6,619 nucleotides of DNA from Candidatus Sericytochromatia bacterium (lineage in GTDB: Bacteria; Cyanobacteriota; Sericytochromatia; UBA7694): positions 1 to 6,619 of the forward strand of contig CAJYHH010000316.1 in the NCBI GenBank assembly GCA_913773825.1, written 5' to 3'. Each line of letters opens with the position of its first letter. Position 1 is the stretch's first letter. Of this stretch, positions 5,433-6,619 are shown piece by piece. Both the position numbers and the translations under genes were made by a program. Under the pieces are notes generated by a model that was not told where the DNA came from, searched no databases, and saw only the letters and a list, made by a program, of their open reading frames with translations.

Positions 5433-6296
5433 TTGAATCCCGCCGGCGCATCACGCCAACAAGAAATTCTGCGTTATCGCCGCTCTAGCAGCAGCCAGCG
5501 GCGGGATCGACTCGCCAGTGAAGAACCGCTTGAAATCCGTCTGCTAACTGGCCCACAAGGTAAGCCTGAAAGCCGTTCCTTGACCATTACGATGCGCACA
5601 CCTGGCCAGGATTATGAGCTGGCAGCGGGTTTACTCTACGCTGAAAACCTGATTAATAGTCGCGACGATATTGTCAAAATGACTTACTGCGTAGGCGAAA
5701 ACAAACTTGAGCAGACTTATAATGTCTTACAAGTCCGGCTGCGCCCAGGACTTAGCATTGATTGGGACAAGCTTAATCGTCATGGCGTGACAACCGCCAG
5801 CTGCGGGCTTTGCGGCAAAGTTCAGATTGAACAGATTCAGCAGGATTTACATCCTGATTTTGGCCCAGATAGCCCGCAACTAGAACCGGAAATGCTCTGT
5901 GAGCTACCTGAACGGATGCGTCCTCAACAGCAGTTATTTAGCCGCACGGGGGGTGTCCATGCCTCAGCGCTCTTTGACCTCAGCGGACAGTGTCTGGCAG
6001 TCTGTGAAGACGTTGGCCGCCATAATGCGCTTGATAAACTAATTGGCAGTCAATTATTAGCAGGACGCCAGCCGCTGCTTAACAAGATCTTGTTAGTCAG
6101 TGGCAGAGCGAGCTTTGAACTGGTGCAAAAATCGTTACGGTCAAGTATTCCAGTTATCTTAGCCGTAGGGGCTCCATCTACCATGGCTGTTGATTTAGCA
6201 CGAGCTTATGGCCAGACCTTGATTGGCTTTTTACATCAGGAAGGTTTTAATGTCTACAGTGGAGAACAGCGCCTGTTACCCTGGAAGCAGGTCTAA
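5433..6296 (+). CDS. fdhD: FdhD, formate dehydrogenase accessory sulfurtransferase
   Basis: FdhD receives sulfur from a cysteine desulfurase (IscS in E. coli) and passes it to the bis-MGD molybdenum cofactor before insertion into formate dehydrogenase; it is cytoplasmic. The 287 residues match the usual length (277 in E. coli). Family landmarks run in order: TITMRTPGQDYELAAGLLYA (51-70); the CxxC sulfur-transfer loop in TTASCGLCGK with Cys124 and Cys127, equivalent to E. coli Cys121 and Cys124; FSRTGGVHASALFD (169-182); EDVGRHNALDKLIG (192-205); and LLVSGRASFELVQK (220-233). The C-terminal part ends with GFLHQEGFNVYSGEQRL. All residues expected for activity that I can name are present. The likely client is an FdhF/YdeP-type oxidoreductase such as the one at the left edge, although four unrelated genes lie between them. 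A GNAT gene follows after 17 bases, probably in the same operon. Confidence 0.97.
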   Translation: MNPAGASRQQEILRYRRSSSSQRRDRLASEEPLEIRLLTGPQGKPESRSLTITMRTPGQDYELAAGLLYAENLINSRDDIVKMTYCVGENKLEQTYNVLQVRLRPGLSIDWDKLNRHGVTTASCGLCGKVQIEQIQQDLHPDFGPDSPQLEPEMLCELPERMRPQQQLFSRTGGVHASALFDLSGQCLAVCEDVGRHNALDKLIGSQLLAGRQPLLNKILLVSGRASFELVQKSLRSSIPVILAVGAPSTMAVDLARAYGQTLIGFLHQEGFNVYSGEQRLLPWKQV

Positions 6297-6313
6297 ATGC
6301 AAGGAAGCCACCC

Positions 6314-6619
6314 ATGAAAGAGCATCAGCTGACTGATTTTGCGATTCGGCGCCTCAAACCCGGAGATAGCGAAATGCTTTATACCCTTTTAGGCTTGTTT
6401 TTGCCTGAACACCCCGAACAGCGCCCTGATGAAAAACGCGCCAGTCAGCTGCTGGAACGCCGTGATCAAGTTTTTTTTGTGGCAACGCTTAAAACTCGCC
6501 CGGTTGGCTGGGCAGCAGCCAATGTTTTGCCTCGTTTTAATCATGAAATCTGCTGGGTTTACCAAATTGATGTTTTGCCTGCTTATCAGCGCCAGGGGAT
6601 TGCAACGGCTTTAATTAAT
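6314..6619 (+). CDS. GNAT-family N-acetyltransferase, N-terminal part (runs off window)
   Basis: From the ATG at 6314 the frame is open for 102 codons to the last base, so the 3' end is missing. AAGGA (6301-6305) lies 8 bases before the ATG. Seen: MKEHQLTDFAIRRLKPGDSE, typical of a GNAT first strand and turn; VFFVATLKTRPVGWAAANVL (53-72), the central strands; and YQIDVLPAYQRQGIATALI (83-101), motif A with the acetyl-CoA pyrophosphate-binding Q-R-Q-G-I-A loop (92-97). Known: GNAT enzymes move an acetyl group from acetyl-CoA to an amine of a small molecule or protein. The substrate cannot be told from this fragment; aminoglycoside 6'- or 3-acetyltransferase-like enzymes share this layout, but so do many housekeeping ones. 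It lies 17 bases after fdhD with no terminator between, so it is likely co-transcribed, a link that may be positional only. Confidence 0.85.
   Translation, partial: MKEHQLTDFAIRRLKPGDSEMLYTLLGLFLPEHPEQRPDEKRASQLLERRDQVFFVATLKTRPVGWAAANVLPRFNHEICWVYQIDVLPAYQRQGIATALIN

Noticed and set aside
6297..6317. Six-codon frame between fdhD and the GNAT gene, with its TGA overlapping the GNAT ATG
   Set aside because: The GNAT ATG already has a well-spaced AAGGA, so no coupling device is needed; likely chance.
1..6619. Mobile element, CRISPR array, tRNA or rRNA
   Set aside because: No transposase or integrase frame, terminal inverted repeats, spaced repeats or recognisable RNA gene was seen on either strand.

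Overview
The window looks like chromosomal DNA of a heterotrophic, probably Gram-negative-type bacterium. Coding density is high, base composition looks balanced by eye, the promoters resemble sigma-70 sites, and several ribosome binding sites are purine-rich. The species cannot be fixed from the sequence. Two pieces of an anaerobic or formate-type molybdoenzyme module are recognisable with confidence: the C-terminal two-thirds of an FdhF/YdeP-family molybdopterin oxidoreductase at the left edge (1-1518) and its dedicated maturation factor type, FdhD (5433-6296). An N-terminal fragment of a GNAT acetyltransferase follows fdhD in the same transcription unit and runs off the right edge (6314-6619).

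Between these two lies a block of four genes unrelated to molybdoenzymes. First, on the plus strand, behind a hairpin terminator and a plausible promoter, is a two-gene unit. Its first gene (1675-2412) encodes an unrecognised 245-residue protein with a Gly/Ala-rich hydrophobic segment and a beta-strand-like C-terminal half ending in tyrosine. Its second gene (2428-4089) encodes a 553-residue protein with two textbook EF-hand loops and a C-terminal papain/calpain-like cysteine-protease signature (QGxxGTC, then a DHA histidine motif). The two genes are in the same frame, separated by one TAA and five sense codons.

Converging on them from the minus strand are a secreted zinc metallopeptidase candidate (4105-4872; HEFYH plus a downstream Tyr-x6-Glu like that of anthrax lethal factor relatives) and, upstream of it, a small exported or membrane-anchored Pro/Thr-rich protein (4947-5261). 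The metallopeptidase has its own consensus TATAAT promoter. The Pro-rich gene and fdhD are divergently transcribed from a 171-bp intergenic region, which carries an extended -10 promoter for fdhD embedded in a 7-bp inverted repeat.

Functional reading: FdhD would sulfurate the molybdenum cofactor of an FdhF-like enzyme, and the enzyme at the left edge is the obvious client. The middle block looks like a proteolysis- or surface-related insertion between these partners. The most interesting candidate is the EF-hand/papain-like protein, which has the part list of a calcium-responsive protease. Calcium control and catalysis are inferred from motifs, and the usual catalytic Asn position appears to be occupied by another residue.
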